Notes under the pieces: generated by a model
The model's database searches: none
Told to the model about the DNA's origin: nothing
What the model saw: only the letters and a program-made list of their open reading frames with translations
NCBI GenBank assembly: GCA_017302895.1
Contig: JAFLBV010000002.1
Span: 124,001 to 188,000 of the forward strand
Reading direction: 5' to 3'
DNA length: 64,000 nt
From: Ignavibacteria bacterium
GTDB lineage: Bacteria; Bacteroidota; Ignavibacteria; Ignavibacteriales; Ignavibacteriaceae
Part shown: positions 7,197 through 17,265 of the stretch, in pieces
Position numbering within the stretch: the first letter of the stretch is position 1
Layout of the letters: each line of letters begins with the position of its first letter
Translations under genes and position numbers: made by a program

Positions 7197-10018
7197 ACAG
7201 TGGAACAAGCATGATAAAACTGATACCCGTTTTTCTTCTGTTATTTACACTTTCGACATTTGCACAAAATGGCAGCATAGGTGGAAAAATAATTGATAAA
7301 CGAACCGAAACTCCACTACCCGGTGTGAATGTGATACTCAAGGGTACTTACTTTGGTGCCGCATCTGATGTAAATGGCGGCTTTATGATAAAAAATGTTC
7401 CTCCCGGTTCATATAATGTTGAAGTTTCTTTTATCGGATATAAAACTACACAGATAACCGGAATAAAAGTTACCGCAAACACCAAGACTACTGTGGATGT
7501 GAAGCTCGAAGAGACCTCATTGACACTTACGCAGGATGTCGTAATTATCGGTGACAAGCCCTTGATGGATGTTGAAGAAACTCAGAGCAAGAAAACCATT
7601 TCCAGTGAAGACATTGAACTTGCTGTCGTTGAAAATGTCACTGACATCATTGCTCAACAGGCCGGTGTGGTTTCAAATGATAATTCTCTGCATATCAGAG
7701 GCGGACGCTCATATGAAAATGCCTTTCTGCTCGACGGTGTTTCCGTACAGGATCCACTTGCAGGAACAGGCTTCGGACTCCAGATCAGTGCTAATTCGCT
7801 GGAAGAAGTTGAAGTTATTACAGGCGGTTTTAATGCCGAGTTTGGTCAGGCAACCTCAGGTATTGTTAATGTGAAGACCAAAGAGGGAAGTGTCAAAAGA
7901 TTTAATGGCTACATATCCTACAAAACTGACAATCTTGCCGACAAATCAAATCCGCATGTATTTAATATCGATATTTTTGAAATAAGCCTTTCGGGACCTG
8001 AACCGATTACAAAATATTTACTCCCTGCTCTTGGAATTGAATTTCCGGGTGAAATTTCATTTTTTACCAATCTTTATGTGGGTCTCTCTGACGGTATAAC
8101 CCAGGGCTATTTCAAACCTAAAACTGCACCACTAAATTCAAGTACATTCTTCGGAACGAGGTTTGCTCCTAAAATGGAAAACAGTTGGTATGGTTTAGGT
8201 AAGGTGACATATAAGGTTACTCCAACTTTCAAAATATCCTATTCATATAATCAATCTGTTTCCATTAATCAGAATTCGCAGTCACTGCAATCGAACCTCG
8301 AGTATGTGGAACCCAGCCCCGGTTATCAGTATGAATTCCAGAATATTTTGGAAAATGCAAATGTTTTCACTCATAAAAACATTTACAACACATTAGGTTT
8401 GACACATACACTGAATACCAAAACATTCTATGAAATCAAGTTTAGCAAGTTTCTCACCAATTTGAGAACTGACGCCAATGGAAGGGACTGGACCCAGTAT
8501 CGTCAGCCAAAAGATATACCAAACTTTCCGGTAGAGTACTATAATCTTGGAAGAGATACAATCGGTGTAATACCCGGTGATGGATTTTGGGATGTAGGTA
8601 ATCCCTATACCTGGCATGATCACTATCTGGATGAGTTCTCAATCACAGGTGACCTGACCAGCTTTTTCGACGAGAAAAACAAATTCAAAGCAGGTTTTAA
8701 ACTCCAGTTTCAGGAGATGCAGGTTGTCGACATCTATCAGCCATGGGTTGGAACACTTGGTTTAAACAATGATATTTACAAAGTTCACCCCATGATCGGT
8801 TCAATTTACGCACAGGATAATGTCAATTTTGGTGGTATGATCCTTAATTTCGGTTTGAGACTCGATTTCTGGTTCCCCGGTAAGTATGTCGACGATGCCG
8901 TTGCAAATCCTGATGTTGTTACTATTCCTGATCAGGTAAGACAAAATTACCGCGACGACAGTTTCAAGTTTTTTGGTGACAGGTATTTCAAGGCAAGACT
9001 AAGTCCTCGTTTGGGTATTTCGCATCCAATCACAAATTCACAGACCTTGTTTTTCTCATATGGACATTTTAGTAAATGGCCAAAGCCTCAGTTTGTTTAT
9101 GCAAAACTTGATCCATATAATTCTCAGTCTTCCTTCCAGAAATTTGGTAACCCGAATCTGAAACCCGAAACCACAGTGGCTTACGAACTTGGGGTAAAGA
9201 CACAGTTCACTGATGACGATGTACTCACTGTTACTGCGTACTACAAAGATATTTTTGACTATATAAATACAAGAACTGCCAGAATTTCAAGTCCAAGGTT
9301 TGCATCCCAGAGATTTACTACCTATGTGAATGCCGATTATGCACGCTCGAGAGGTTTGGAGTTTGAATATCAGAAGAGAATAGGGAAGTGGTTCAGAGGA
9401 AGTGCAGTATTTTCATATTCTGAAGTGACGGGTAAAAGTTCTTCTGCTGATGAAGGCATCCTGATCGCACAGGGAACACTCGAGGAGTCGATAAAAGAAC
9501 AATATGCTCCTTGGGACAGGCCCATCACTGCAACTCTGAGTGCAAACTTTTTTGTGGCGCCGGGCGAACCGCTCTTCGATTTTGGTGAAGGAATTCTTGA
9601 TGACTATAACTTTAATGTTAGATTCTTTTTCCAGTCAGGAAAAAGATACACTCCGGCAGTTTTCACCGGAAGTTACGAAGCTGACGGAAGACCTCAGTAC
9701 GAAACAGTTCGTGGCGAAAGATATACAATGATCGCCGATAACTGGTTTTATATCGATATGAATTTTGAGAAATATGTAAAAATCGGTTCTTTTAGATTCA
9801 GTGTATTTCTTGAAGTAAACAACATTTTGGATACAAAAAACTCGGCAATTATAAATCCTGCTACAGGCAAAGCCTACGAAGCAGGTGATCCGACTCCAGG
9901 TACATGGAATGACCCTCTTTATCCTGACCTTCAGGCACCGTTGAATCCTTATCCGTTCAACCCAGCCAGATATTTAACAAGACGCAACATTAAACTCGGT
10001 GTAAGCTTTAAGTTTTAA
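7193..10018 (+). CDS. TonB-dependent outer-membrane receptor with carboxypeptidase-regulatory-like N-terminus
   Basis: A protein of 941 residues. The signal peptide sits after a second Met at 7211 (MIKLIPVFLLLFTLSTFAQ); that ATG may be the true start, with 7193 overlapping the previous stop. Residues about 28-110 form a carboxypeptidase-D-regulatory-like beta domain (GKIIDKRTETPLPGVNVILKG ... GSYNVEVSFIGYKT), typical of SusC/TonB receptors of this phylum. A plug follows (IRGGRSYENAFLLDGVSVQDP; GFNAEFGQATSGIVNVKTK), then a long barrel ending in strand-like FKF. The FR-rich YGHFSKWPKPQF and NPNLKPETTVAYELG blocks are typical barrel motifs. The ligand is unknown. Energy would come from an ExbB-ExbD motor such as the one at 49.5-51.1 kb. 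Confidence 0.9.
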   Translation: MNSGTSMIKLIPVFLLLFTLSTFAQNGSIGGKIIDKRTETPLPGVNVILKGTYFGAASDVNGGFMIKNVPPGSYNVEVSFIGYKTTQITGIKVTANTKTTVDVKLEETSLTLTQDVVIIGDKPLMDVEETQSKKTISSEDIELAVVENVTDIIAQQAGVVSNDNSLHIRGGRSYENAFLLDGVSVQDPLAGTGFGLQISANSLEEVEVITGGFNAEFGQATSGIVNVKTKEGSVKRFNGYISYKTDNLADKSNPHVFNIDIFEISLSGPEPITKYLLPALGIEFPGEISFFTNLYVGLSDGITQGYFKPKTAPLNSSTFFGTRFAPKMENSWYGLGKVTYKVTPTFKISYSYNQSVSINQNSQSLQSNLEYVEPSPGYQYEFQNILENANVFTHKNIYNTLGLTHTLNTKTFYEIKFSKFLTNLRTDANGRDWTQYRQPKDIPNFPVEYYNLGRDTIGVIPGDGFWDVGNPYTWHDHYLDEFSITGDLTSFFDEKNKFKAGFKLQFQEMQVVDIYQPWVGTLGLNNDIYKVHPMIGSIYAQDNVNFGGMILNFGLRLDFWFPGKYVDDAVANPDVVTIPDQVRQNYRDDSFKFFGDRYFKARLSPRLGISHPITNSQTLFFSYGHFSKWPKPQFVYAKLDPYNSQSSFQKFGNPNLKPETTVAYELGVKTQFTDDDVLTVTAYYKDIFDYINTRTARISSPRFASQRFTTYVNADYARSRGLEFEYQKRIGKWFRGSAVFSYSEVTGKSSSADEGILIAQGTLEESIKEQYAPWDRPITATLSANFFVAPGEPLFDFGEGILDDYNFNVRFFFQSGKRYTPAVFTGSYEADGRPQYETVRGERYTMIADNWFYIDMNFEKYVKIGSFRFSVFLEVNNILDTKNSAIINPATGKAYEAGDPTPGTWNDPLYPDLQAPLNPYPFNPARYLTRRNIKLGVSFKF

Positions 10019-10019
10019 A

Positions 10020-11009
10020 ATGAAAAAAACACTATTACTCATAACAATTCTCTTAATTGGCGAGTCATTCGGACAGCTCTTCCCCGTTTTAGGCGGTCAA
10101 AGAGCAGGTATCTCGACAGCTCAATTTTTAAAGATCGGTGTCGGCGGACGAGCCTCAGCTATGGGAGACGCTTTCGTTGCAGTAGGTAATGATGCATCCG
10201 CACTCTACTGGAATCCTGCGGCACTGGTTCAGTTCAATGATAACCAGGTCATGTTTTCACACAATAGCTGGCTTGTAGGGGTCAAGCATAACTTCGCCGG
10301 GGCAGTCTATCACATAACCGGTGATGACGCCATCGGAGTCTCACTTACCTCACTTTCCGCCGGAGACATGAAGGTTACCACCGAGTTTGCTCCTATGGGA
10401 ACAGGTGCCTATTTTACATTTTCCGATTTGGCAATATCTCTTAGTTACGCCAGAAAAATGACCGATAAGTTTAGTTTTGGTGCAACAGTCAAGTATATGG
10501 AAGAGACTTTGGACAAATTGAAAATGCGTGGTGTGCTGGTTGATCTTGGAACTTATTACTGGACCGGGCTTGGCTCATCCAGATTTGCGGTTTCTTTTTC
10601 CAATTTTGGAAGTCAGCTTGCTCCGAGCGGGGATGTTACTCTGTCGGGTAACATAACCAAATCAACCTGGCAGGAGTTTTCTCCTCCAACCATGTTCAGG
10701 CTCGGATTTGCATTTGAGCCCTACGAAACGGAGCAACACAGAGTGACAACAAGTATACAATTGAATCATCCTAACGATAACAGCGAAAATTTATCTTTGG
10801 GTGCAGAATATTCCTTCAAGGAGCCCTCAACCGGATTTTCCTTACTCTTAAGAGGCGGATACAAGATAAATGTTGAGGAACAGAATTACAGTTTCGGAGC
10901 CGGTTTGAATCTCCCTATTTCGATGGCAAAATTTACCTTTGATTATGCCTATGTAAATTTTGACCGTCTCGGTGCAGTTCACAGACTTTCCATCATTTTG
11001 GGGTTGTAA
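10020..11009 (+). CDS. PorV/PorQ-family outer-membrane protein
   Basis: A protein of 329 residues with a signal peptide (MKKTLLLITILLIGESFGQ). The conserved block MGDAFVAVGNDASALYWNPAAL near residues 52-73 is the hallmark of the PorV/PorQ branch of the FadL-like beta-barrels; the rest alternates like barrel strands. In characterised T9SS, PorV shuttles cargo to the attachment complex. Several PorV paralogues usually exist in this group, so this one may serve the cargo encoded just upstream rather than being the housekeeping copy. It starts two bases after the TonB receptor stop and ends one base before the next gene. Confidence 0.85.
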   Translation: MKKTLLLITILLIGESFGQLFPVLGGQRAGISTAQFLKIGVGGRASAMGDAFVAVGNDASALYWNPAALVQFNDNQVMFSHNSWLVGVKHNFAGAVYHITGDDAIGVSLTSLSAGDMKVTTEFAPMGTGAYFTFSDLAISLSYARKMTDKFSFGATVKYMEETLDKLKMRGVLVDLGTYYWTGLGSSRFAVSFSNFGSQLAPSGDVTLSGNITKSTWQEFSPPTMFRLGFAFEPYETEQHRVTTSIQLNHPNDNSENLSLGAEYSFKEPSTGFSLLLRGGYKINVEEQNYSFGAGLNLPISMAKFTFDYAYVNFDRLGAVHRLSIILGL

Positions 11010-11010
11010 G

Positions 11011-12084
11011 ATGAAGAAAATACTTTTTGTAAACCTCTTGTTACTATTTCTTTTCGCCGGATGCGGAGAAAAGCTTGACCTCGGAATATTTGATTCCGGA
11101 AAAACAGGCGGAAATGTTTCCGGTGATACTGTCTATATTAAAATTACCCCTGACTGGACCGGATTCAATGCACCTACCGACATTATAATCGGAAAAGACT
11201 ATTTTATTTATGTGACCGACACAGATAACAATCGTGTGGTTATGCTCAATTTGAACGGTGATGTGCTCAGCACTCTGACGCTTCCGAAACCATTGAAGAT
11301 TGAACAGGATTACCAGCTTAATCTGATTGTTATTGCAAAACTGGATACTGTTTTGGATGGAGTTAATCGTTCAATTGATGCGGTATACAAAATTAATATG
11401 GTGGCTGGAGGTCATAATCTCGGATCTGCACCCGTAACAAGATTGTTACCCCGTCCGGGCAGTGGCATCTCTTCTTCTGATCTCAGAGTTTCATACACAG
11501 GTATTTCCGTATTCTATCACAACTGGTTCTATATATCGAGAAGAGGGCCAAACAATACCAGTGTTGTTGATCCCGATAACTCAATTTTATCCTTCCAAAA
11601 ATCAGTTTCAGGTAAAGATACTCTGATTGGAAGACTTCCGGCGATTGATCCTAACGGAACGGGTATTCTTTCTGCAAACGGAATATCATCCCTCATAGCT
11701 TTTGATAAAAGAAATATCGATTTTATATTAACCCTGACCGGAGAGAACAGTTTCCGTGTGCAGTGGCTGACTTATGTAGTCAGTTCTCTTGGTGAACAAT
11801 ACGAGTTGAAACTTTCTCCTCAAGGTGGTTCGGATCTGATGCAGATCAATAAATTTACGGCACCGTCTGATGTGGCAATTGACAGATCCGGGAACATGTA
11901 TGTGGCAGATACCGGAAAGGACTCCATTTACAGATTCAATTCCTTTGGCGGTATTTTGCAAAAGGTGGGAGGTCCCCAGAATTTTGCATCACCGGCAGGA
12001 GTGGCACATTATGATCGTATTCTTTATGTTGTAGATAAACCCGGTAACAGAATTGTCAGATTCAGGTTATCCACAGACAATTAG
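11011..12084 (+). CDS. NHL-repeat beta-propeller lipoprotein
   Basis: A protein of 357 residues. The start at 11011 was preferred over an upstream in-frame codon because it gives a clean lipoprotein signal (MKKILFVNLLLLFLFAGC) and follows the previous stop by one base. Propeller-type repeats are visible: PTDIIIGKDYFIYVTDTDNNRVVML near the N-terminus, and PSDVAIDRSGNMYVADTG and SPAGVAHYDRILYVVDKPGNRIVRF near the C-terminus. Such propellers usually mediate protein or ligand binding; no catalytic site was seen. It is last in the surface cluster and is probably cotranslated with the PorV-like gene. Confidence 0.82.
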   Translation: MKKILFVNLLLLFLFAGCGEKLDLGIFDSGKTGGNVSGDTVYIKITPDWTGFNAPTDIIIGKDYFIYVTDTDNNRVVMLNLNGDVLSTLTLPKPLKIEQDYQLNLIVIAKLDTVLDGVNRSIDAVYKINMVAGGHNLGSAPVTRLLPRPGSGISSSDLRVSYTGISVFYHNWFYISRRGPNNTSVVDPDNSILSFQKSVSGKDTLIGRLPAIDPNGTGILSANGISSLIAFDKRNIDFILTLTGENSFRVQWLTYVVSSLGEQYELKLSPQGGSDLMQINKFTAPSDVAIDRSGNMYVADTGKDSIYRFNSFGGILQKVGGPQNFASPAGVAHYDRILYVVDKPGNRIVRFRLSTDN

Positions 12085-12127
12085 GGTGAATTTTATTTTT
12101 ATCTTTTGCTGAGCTGTTAACGCCGGA

Positions 12128-12158
12128 TTGAAAAAGATTAAAAAAAATAGTAAATTTG
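12128..12158 (+). promoter_or_regulatory. Bacteroidota-type promoter for atpDC
   Basis: TTG at 12128-12130, a 20-base spacer, then TAAATTTG at 12151-12158. This fits the TTTG / TAnnTTTG consensus of the housekeeping sigma factor in Bacteroidota. It lies 30 bases before the atpD start, in the gap after the surface cluster. Confidence 0.65.
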
Positions 12159-12173
12159 TAATTCGGATTTTAA

Positions 12174-13585
<1,412 letters not shown>

Positions 13586-13586
<1 letters not shown>

Positions 13587-13993
13587 TGAAAGAGTTCTAT
13601 CTGGAGGTCTTGACGCCGTCGAAGAAGGCTTACGAAGGGGATGTCCTTTCGGTAACGCTTCCCGGTTCGGCAGGTGAATTTCAGATTCTTTTCAATCATG
13701 CCCCAATTATAAGTACTTTGGAAGTTGGACGGATGAAAATCAGAACTGCAGCCGGTGAAGAAACAGTGTACGCTGTCTCCAACGGAGTTGCAGAAGTCTT
13801 AAAAAATAAAGTGCTTATTCTGGTGAGATCAGTAGAGAATGTAGCTGATATCGACATTGAGAGAGCTGAAAAAGCTGCGGAAAGAGCGAGAAAACGATTA
13901 GGTGATAAAGCCGATCCTGATATCGATTTTACCCGTGCAGAAGCCGCTTTGGAGCGGGCTCTCAACAGGCTTAAACTGAAGGCAACACTATAA
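13586..13993 (+). CDS. atpC: F1 ATP synthase subunit epsilon
   Basis: A protein of 135 residues with the N-terminal beta-sandwich (LEVLTPSKKAYEGDV; GSAGEFQILFNHAPIISTL) and a C-terminal helical hairpin (ERAEKAAERARKRLGD ... FTRAEAALERALNRL). It forms the central stalk foot and can inhibit ATP hydrolysis. It overlaps atpD by one base (TAATG), implying translational coupling, and is followed by a strong terminator. The atpDC arrangement, separate from the remaining atp genes, is known in Chlorobi relatives. Confidence 0.96.
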
Positions 13994-14000
13994 AATTAAA

Positions 14001-14030
14001 AATCCCGGCACAAACCGGGATTTTTTTTTT
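14001..14030. terminator. bidirectional terminator between atpC and the minus-strand operon
   Basis: A perfect eight-base-pair stem, AATCCCGG and CCGGGATT, with a six-base loop. Ten T follow on the plus strand, and an A-rich stretch before it acts as the T tract on the minus strand. It lies between the convergent ends of atpC and the LON-domain gene. Confidence 0.85.
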
Positions 14031-14643
14031 AATTCAGGTATCCGTCATTTTGCATGATTTGTCGCATGCTCTCTTTTTCATCCAGCTCAATCGCAAGTTT
14101 CTTAAGGTGTTCAATCAGAAAGTAGATTCTTTCCCCCTCATTTTGCAGCGTTATCAATGATTGTTGTTGTTCGAGAGTCAGACCGGCTTTTTCTGCAATT
14201 TTGAAAGATTTAAATTTGCATTCATTCAGATTAAGGAAAAAGTTGTCTCCCGGATCATATTTGGCTTTCTCAAGCACAATATTGAATGCGGCTATCATTT
14301 CTTCTTCCAACTCGCTATAAGTGCCCGTAATCATATCTTCATACTTGTCAACTTCTGCTTCGAAATATCCGATAATATTTTCACGCATTGTTTTTAGTAT
14401 GAACCGTTCTTCACCGCGAATCACTATGTCGAAACTGCCGTCAGGATAATTTTTTGTGATCGATTCAACTTTGACCTTTGTGCCAATTCTGCCAAGGGTT
14501 TTGTTCTCATATACAATTATACCAAAGGGTTCACCCAGCTTAATTGCATACTTAACCATGTTTTTATACCTCTCTTCAAAGATGTGAAGAGGATATTTTG
14601 AACCCGGGTAGACCACGAGAGAAAGGGGAAAAATCGGTAGCAT
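14029..14643 (-). CDS. LON substrate-binding domain protein
   Basis: A protein of 204 residues consisting only of the LON N-terminal (PUA-like) domain followed by a helical part: MLPIFPLSLVVYPGSKYPLHI, FEERYK, and a GSFDIVIRGEERF core strand, then helices rich in Glu/Lys. The ATPase and protease domains of Lon are absent, and this stand-alone form is common in this phylum. Its function is not established; substrate recognition or peptide binding is guessed from the fold. It is the last gene of the long minus-strand run, separated from the superoxide dismutase gene by a 52-base gap that contains a hairpin. Confidence 0.88.
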   Translation of the reverse strand: MLPIFPLSLVVYPGSKYPLHIFEERYKNMVKYAIKLGEPFGIIVYENKTLGRIGTKVKVESITKNYPDGSFDIVIRGEERFILKTMRENIIGYFEAEVDKYEDMITGTYSELEEEMIAAFNIVLEKAKYDPGDNFFLNLNECKFKSFKIAEKAGLTLEQQQSLITLQNEGERIYFLIEHLKKLAIELDEKESMRQIMQNDGYLN

Positions 14644-14662
14644 TATATTCAGGATTTAAGTG

Positions 14663-14686
14663 AGTCCCGGCTTTGACACCGGGACT
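14663..14686 (-). terminator. stem-loop after the superoxide dismutase gene
   Basis: A perfect eight-base-pair stem, AGTCCCGG / CCGGGACT, with an eight-base loop, nine bases after the dismutase stop. No strong T tract follows on the minus strand, so it may be an attenuating or mRNA-stabilising hairpin rather than a full terminator. Confidence 0.5.
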
Positions 14687-14695
14687 GAAATTTTA

Positions 14696-15424
14696 TTATT
14701 TTGCCTCGGAGAATCGTTTTGCAACTTCATCCCAATTCACAACATTCCACCAGTTGCCGACATATTCATTTCTTCTGTTTTGATATTTCAGATAATAAGC
14801 ATGTTCCCAAACATCAAGACCGAGAATTGGTGTACCTTTTACATCTGCTACATCCATTAGCGGGTTGTCCTGATTTGGAGTGGACGAGATCACTAGTTTA
14901 CCACCGGCCACGACCAGCCATGCCCAGCCTGATCCAAATCGTGTCATTGCGGCATTGTTAAATTTCTCTTTCATTTCATCTACTGAATTGAAAGTGGAAT
15001 TTATTGCCTCAAGAAGAGCACCTGAAGGGGTTCCGCCACCCTGTTTCATAATGTTCCAGAACAAGGTATGATTGAAATGTCCACCACCATTATTTCTAAC
15101 GGCAACCGGATATTTGGATATCGAGCTCATCAAGGCTTCAAGGCTTTTACCTTCCATCTCGGTTCCTTCAACGGCTTTGTTTAAATTTGTAACATAAGCC
15201 TGATGATGTTTTGTATGATGTATTTCCATGGTCATTTTGTCGATGACGGGTTCAAGAGCATCATACGAATATGGAAGTTTTGGTAATTCAAATTTTGACA
15301 TTGTGTTTTTACTCCTCGTATCTGAGTTTAAATGATTAATCTTTTCAATTGTGCTTGATATTGGTTTTACCGTTGCTGCAGCCGAAAGGACTCCGAGTGC
15401 AGAAAGAAAATTTCTTCTTTTCAT
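14696..15424 (-). CDS. sodA: superoxide dismutase, Mn-type, with Tat-like N-terminus
   Basis: 242 residues from the upstream ATG. Metal ligands by family alignment are H69 ([11 protein letters not shown]), H119 ([10 protein letters not shown]), D204 and H208 (DVWEHAYY). Gln185 in [10 protein letters not shown] is the manganese-type position, so Mn is favoured over Fe. The first 41 residues ([17 protein letters not shown]) look like a twin-arginine export signal. A second ATG at 15301 begins [18 protein letters not shown], where ordinary cytoplasmic enzymes begin, and has a strong ribosome site 9 bases before it. Either start, or both, may be used. The upstream ATG follows the Fe-S carrier stop with no gap. 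Confidence 0.93.
   Translation of the reverse strand: MKRRNFLSALGVLSAAATVKPISSTIEKINHLNSDTRSKNTMSKFELPKLPYSYDALEPVIDKMTMEIHHTKHHQAYVTNLNKAVEGTEMEGKSLEALMSSISKYPVAVRNNGGGHFNHTLFWNIMKQGGGTPSGALLEAINSTFNSVDEMKEKFNNAAMTRFGSGWAWLVVAGGKLVISSTPNQDNPLMDVADVKGTPILGLDVWEHAYYLKYQNRRNEYVGNWWNVVNWDEVAKRFSEAK
15311..15318 (-). promoter_or_regulatory. Shine-Dalgarno for an internal sodA start
   Basis: On the minus strand CGAGGAGT lies nine bases before the in-frame ATG at 15301. It is stronger than anything before the upstream ATG at 15424. It would direct synthesis of a 201-residue dismutase without the Tat-like leader. Confidence 0.6.
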
Positions 15425-15775
15425 TTACACACCAAATGACTGGCCACAGCCACAGGTCTTGGAGGCATTTGGATTGTCAAAAGTAAAGCCTTTGCCGTTA
15501 AGTCCGTCGGAAAAGTCGAGTTCTGTCCCCATCAAATAAAACAAACTTTTTGGGTCAACAAATAACCTCACACCTTTCTGCTCAATTACAGTGTCCACTT
15601 CTTTTGGACCATTATCGAAATTCATTGTGTAAGACATTCCGGAACAACCGCCGCCTTTCACTCCAACTCTTAAGCCACTTCCTTCCGGAATTGAATTTTC
15701 CTGCATAATCTTAAGAATTTGTGCAGCAGCTTTGTCAGAAATAGTTATTTCACTTGATGTAAGGGTATCATTCAT
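15425..15775 (-). CDS. erpA: A-type iron-sulfur cluster carrier (IscA/ErpA family)
   Basis: A protein of 116 residues with the three conserved cysteines of the HesB/IscA fold: C44 in GGGCSGMSY and C108/C110 in the C-terminal TCGCGQSF. It carries a nascent Fe-S cluster and passes it to target enzymes. A ribosome site (AAGAGGT) precedes the ATG. It lies between a cysteine desulfurase and a dismutase, downstream of the nuo genes, which encode a client complex rich in clusters. The choice between the names iscA and erpA is not decided by the sequence alone. Confidence 0.93.
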   Translation of the reverse strand: MNDTLTSSEITISDKAAAQILKIMQENSIPEGSGLRVGVKGGGCSGMSYTMNFDNGPKEVDTVIEQKGVRLFVDPKSLFYLMGTELDFSDGLNGKGFTFDNPNASKTCGCGQSFGV

Positions 15776-15790
15776 GTTTCGACCTCTTGT

Positions 15791-16102
15791 TTATTTGGAT
15801 TCTCCGGCTGTCTCAGCGGGTACCGGGATAACTGTTGAAAATTCGGGATAATTTAACATCCAGGTAAGGGGACTCATATAAACGAGTATTCCGTTTCCTT
15901 CAAGGTGTTTAATAAAATCCTTTGTAGTCTGAATTAAAAGCTTGTTTGACAATTCGATGTTTCTCGAATTCAGGTAATATTTAATCGAATATTCGAGATC
16001 CCTGTAAAATACATTTGATTTGTGAAAAACAGGAAACCTGAATTTGAAAAAATTAAGAAATTTTTCCTGTTCACTTGTCAGAAGGTTAAAAGCATTATTC
16101 AT
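15791..16102 (-). CDS. small protein of unknown function in the Fe-S operon
   Basis: A protein of 103 residues, not recognised. It is rich in aromatic and charged residues (FLNFFKFRFPVFHKSNVFYRD), has no cysteine and no membrane segment, and looks cytoplasmic with mixed helix and strand. Its start overlaps the cysteine desulfurase stop by four bases (ATGA), and the Fe-S carrier gene follows after 15 bases, so it is cotranslated with Fe-S assembly genes. It may be an accessory or scaffold-like factor, but lack of cysteine argues against a cluster scaffold. The operon position is the only functional hint. Confidence 0.7.
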   Translation of the reverse strand: MNNAFNLLTSEQEKFLNFFKFRFPVFHKSNVFYRDLEYSIKYYLNSRNIELSNKLLIQTTKDFIKHLEGNGILVYMSPLTWMLNYPEFSTVIPVPAETAGESK

Positions 16103-17250
16103 TTTTTTCTCTTTGATTTTATGTAGTTACTTATTGCGACTGCTGCCACTTGAATCTCGTCCAATGTGTTCATAAAACTGAAGCCGAATCTTGCAGTGGA
16201 GGCTATTTCCTCGTCATTTAATCCGATGGCTCTAAGAACATGGCTTCGCGATCCGTTGTCGGAAGAGCAGGCAGCACCAGTGGAAAACATGATATGACTT
16301 AAATCATTCAACATATCACCGGCACTAATTCCCGGAAATTGCAGGCTTAAATTGTTAAACAGTCTGTCTTTACTGCCGTTAACCAGGAAATTGACATCGA
16401 GAGTACCCAAAAAGCTGCAAAAACTGTTTCGAAGTTCAGTTAATTCACTTTCTTCCCGTTTCTTTTTGCTATCCATCAGGGACAATGCTTTACTTAATCC
16501 AACAGTCAAAGGGGTGTTTAAAGTTCCTGGTGAAAGTCCGTTTTCCTGACCGCCGCCGAAGAGCAGGGGATTGATTTTGATCCTCTTCGAGCTTCTGTTT
16601 ATTGCAAGGTAGCCAATGCCCTTCGGTCCGTGAATTTTATGTGCCCCGCCCGAAAGCAGGTCAACATTTAATTGCTTCATGTTTAATTCATATCTGCCGG
16701 CGTACTGGGTAACATCGGAATGGAAGATTACATCATGGTTTTTGCAGATACCACCAATTACAGCTAAATCCTGTAATGTGCCTATCTCATTATTCGCTGC
16801 CATTATCGAGACGAGAAGTGTATCCTTCCTGATTGCTTTCGCTAATTGATCCGGATCAACCTTACCGGTATGGTCAACATCAAGAATTGTAATATCGAAC
16901 CCAATTGACTGAAGGTGCGAGAAGGTGCCCATAACAGCAGGATGTTCAGTAGCCTGAGTGATAAGATGCTTTTTAGCAGGATAATTACCGTACGCCTGTC
17001 CTGCAATTGCAAGGTTTATGGAAGCAGTTGCAGATGATGTAAAATAGAGATCACCGTCGGGGATATTGAAGAGTGATTTGATATTAAGTCTTGCTGCTTC
17101 AATGGCTGCTGAGGCTTTTATTCCGTAGTGGTGGGACGAAGAAGGGTTACCATACACTTCTGAGAAGTAAGGCAACATCTCTCTTAGTACTGTCGGATCG
17201 ACCGGTGTTGTTGCGTTGTTATCGAGGTAGATAAACTTTTGTATTTTCAT
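16099..17250 (-). CDS. cysteine desulfurase (NifS/IscS family)
   Basis: A PLP enzyme of 383 residues that takes sulfur from cysteine for Fe-S clusters. The PLP lysine is K205 in SGGAHKIHGPKG; H103 (TEHPAV) and D179 (FHSDVTQ) stack on and bind the cofactor. The catalytic cysteine is C328 in STGAACSS, followed by the usual SHVLRAIG stretch. The short loop around this Cys fits the NifS/IscS group rather than SufS. It follows nuoN by 15 bases on the same strand and overlaps the next small gene. The lysine-rich tail (SKRKK) is unremarkable. Confidence 0.95.
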   Translation of the reverse strand: MKIQKFIYLDNNATTPVDPTVLREMLPYFSEVYGNPSSSHHYGIKASAAIEAARLNIKSLFNIPDGDLYFTSSATASINLAIAGQAYGNYPAKKHLITQATEHPAVMGTFSHLQSIGFDITILDVDHTGKVDPDQLAKAIRKDTLLVSIMAANNEIGTLQDLAVIGGICKNHDVIFHSDVTQYAGRYELNMKQLNVDLLSGGAHKIHGPKGIGYLAINRSSKRIKINPLLFGGGQENGLSPGTLNTPLTVGLSKALSLMDSKKKREESELTELRNSFCSFLGTLDVNFLVNGSKDRLFNNLSLQFPGISAGDMLNDLSHIMFSTGAACSSDNGSRSHVLRAIGLNDEEIASTARFGFSFMNTLDEIQVAAVAISNYIKSKRKK

Positions 17251-17265
17251 CTACCTCGAAAATAT

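Noticed and set aside
10960..11010. Longer N-terminus for the NHL lipoprotein
   Set aside because: It would run inside the PorV-like gene and hide the lipoprotein signal that starts at 11011.
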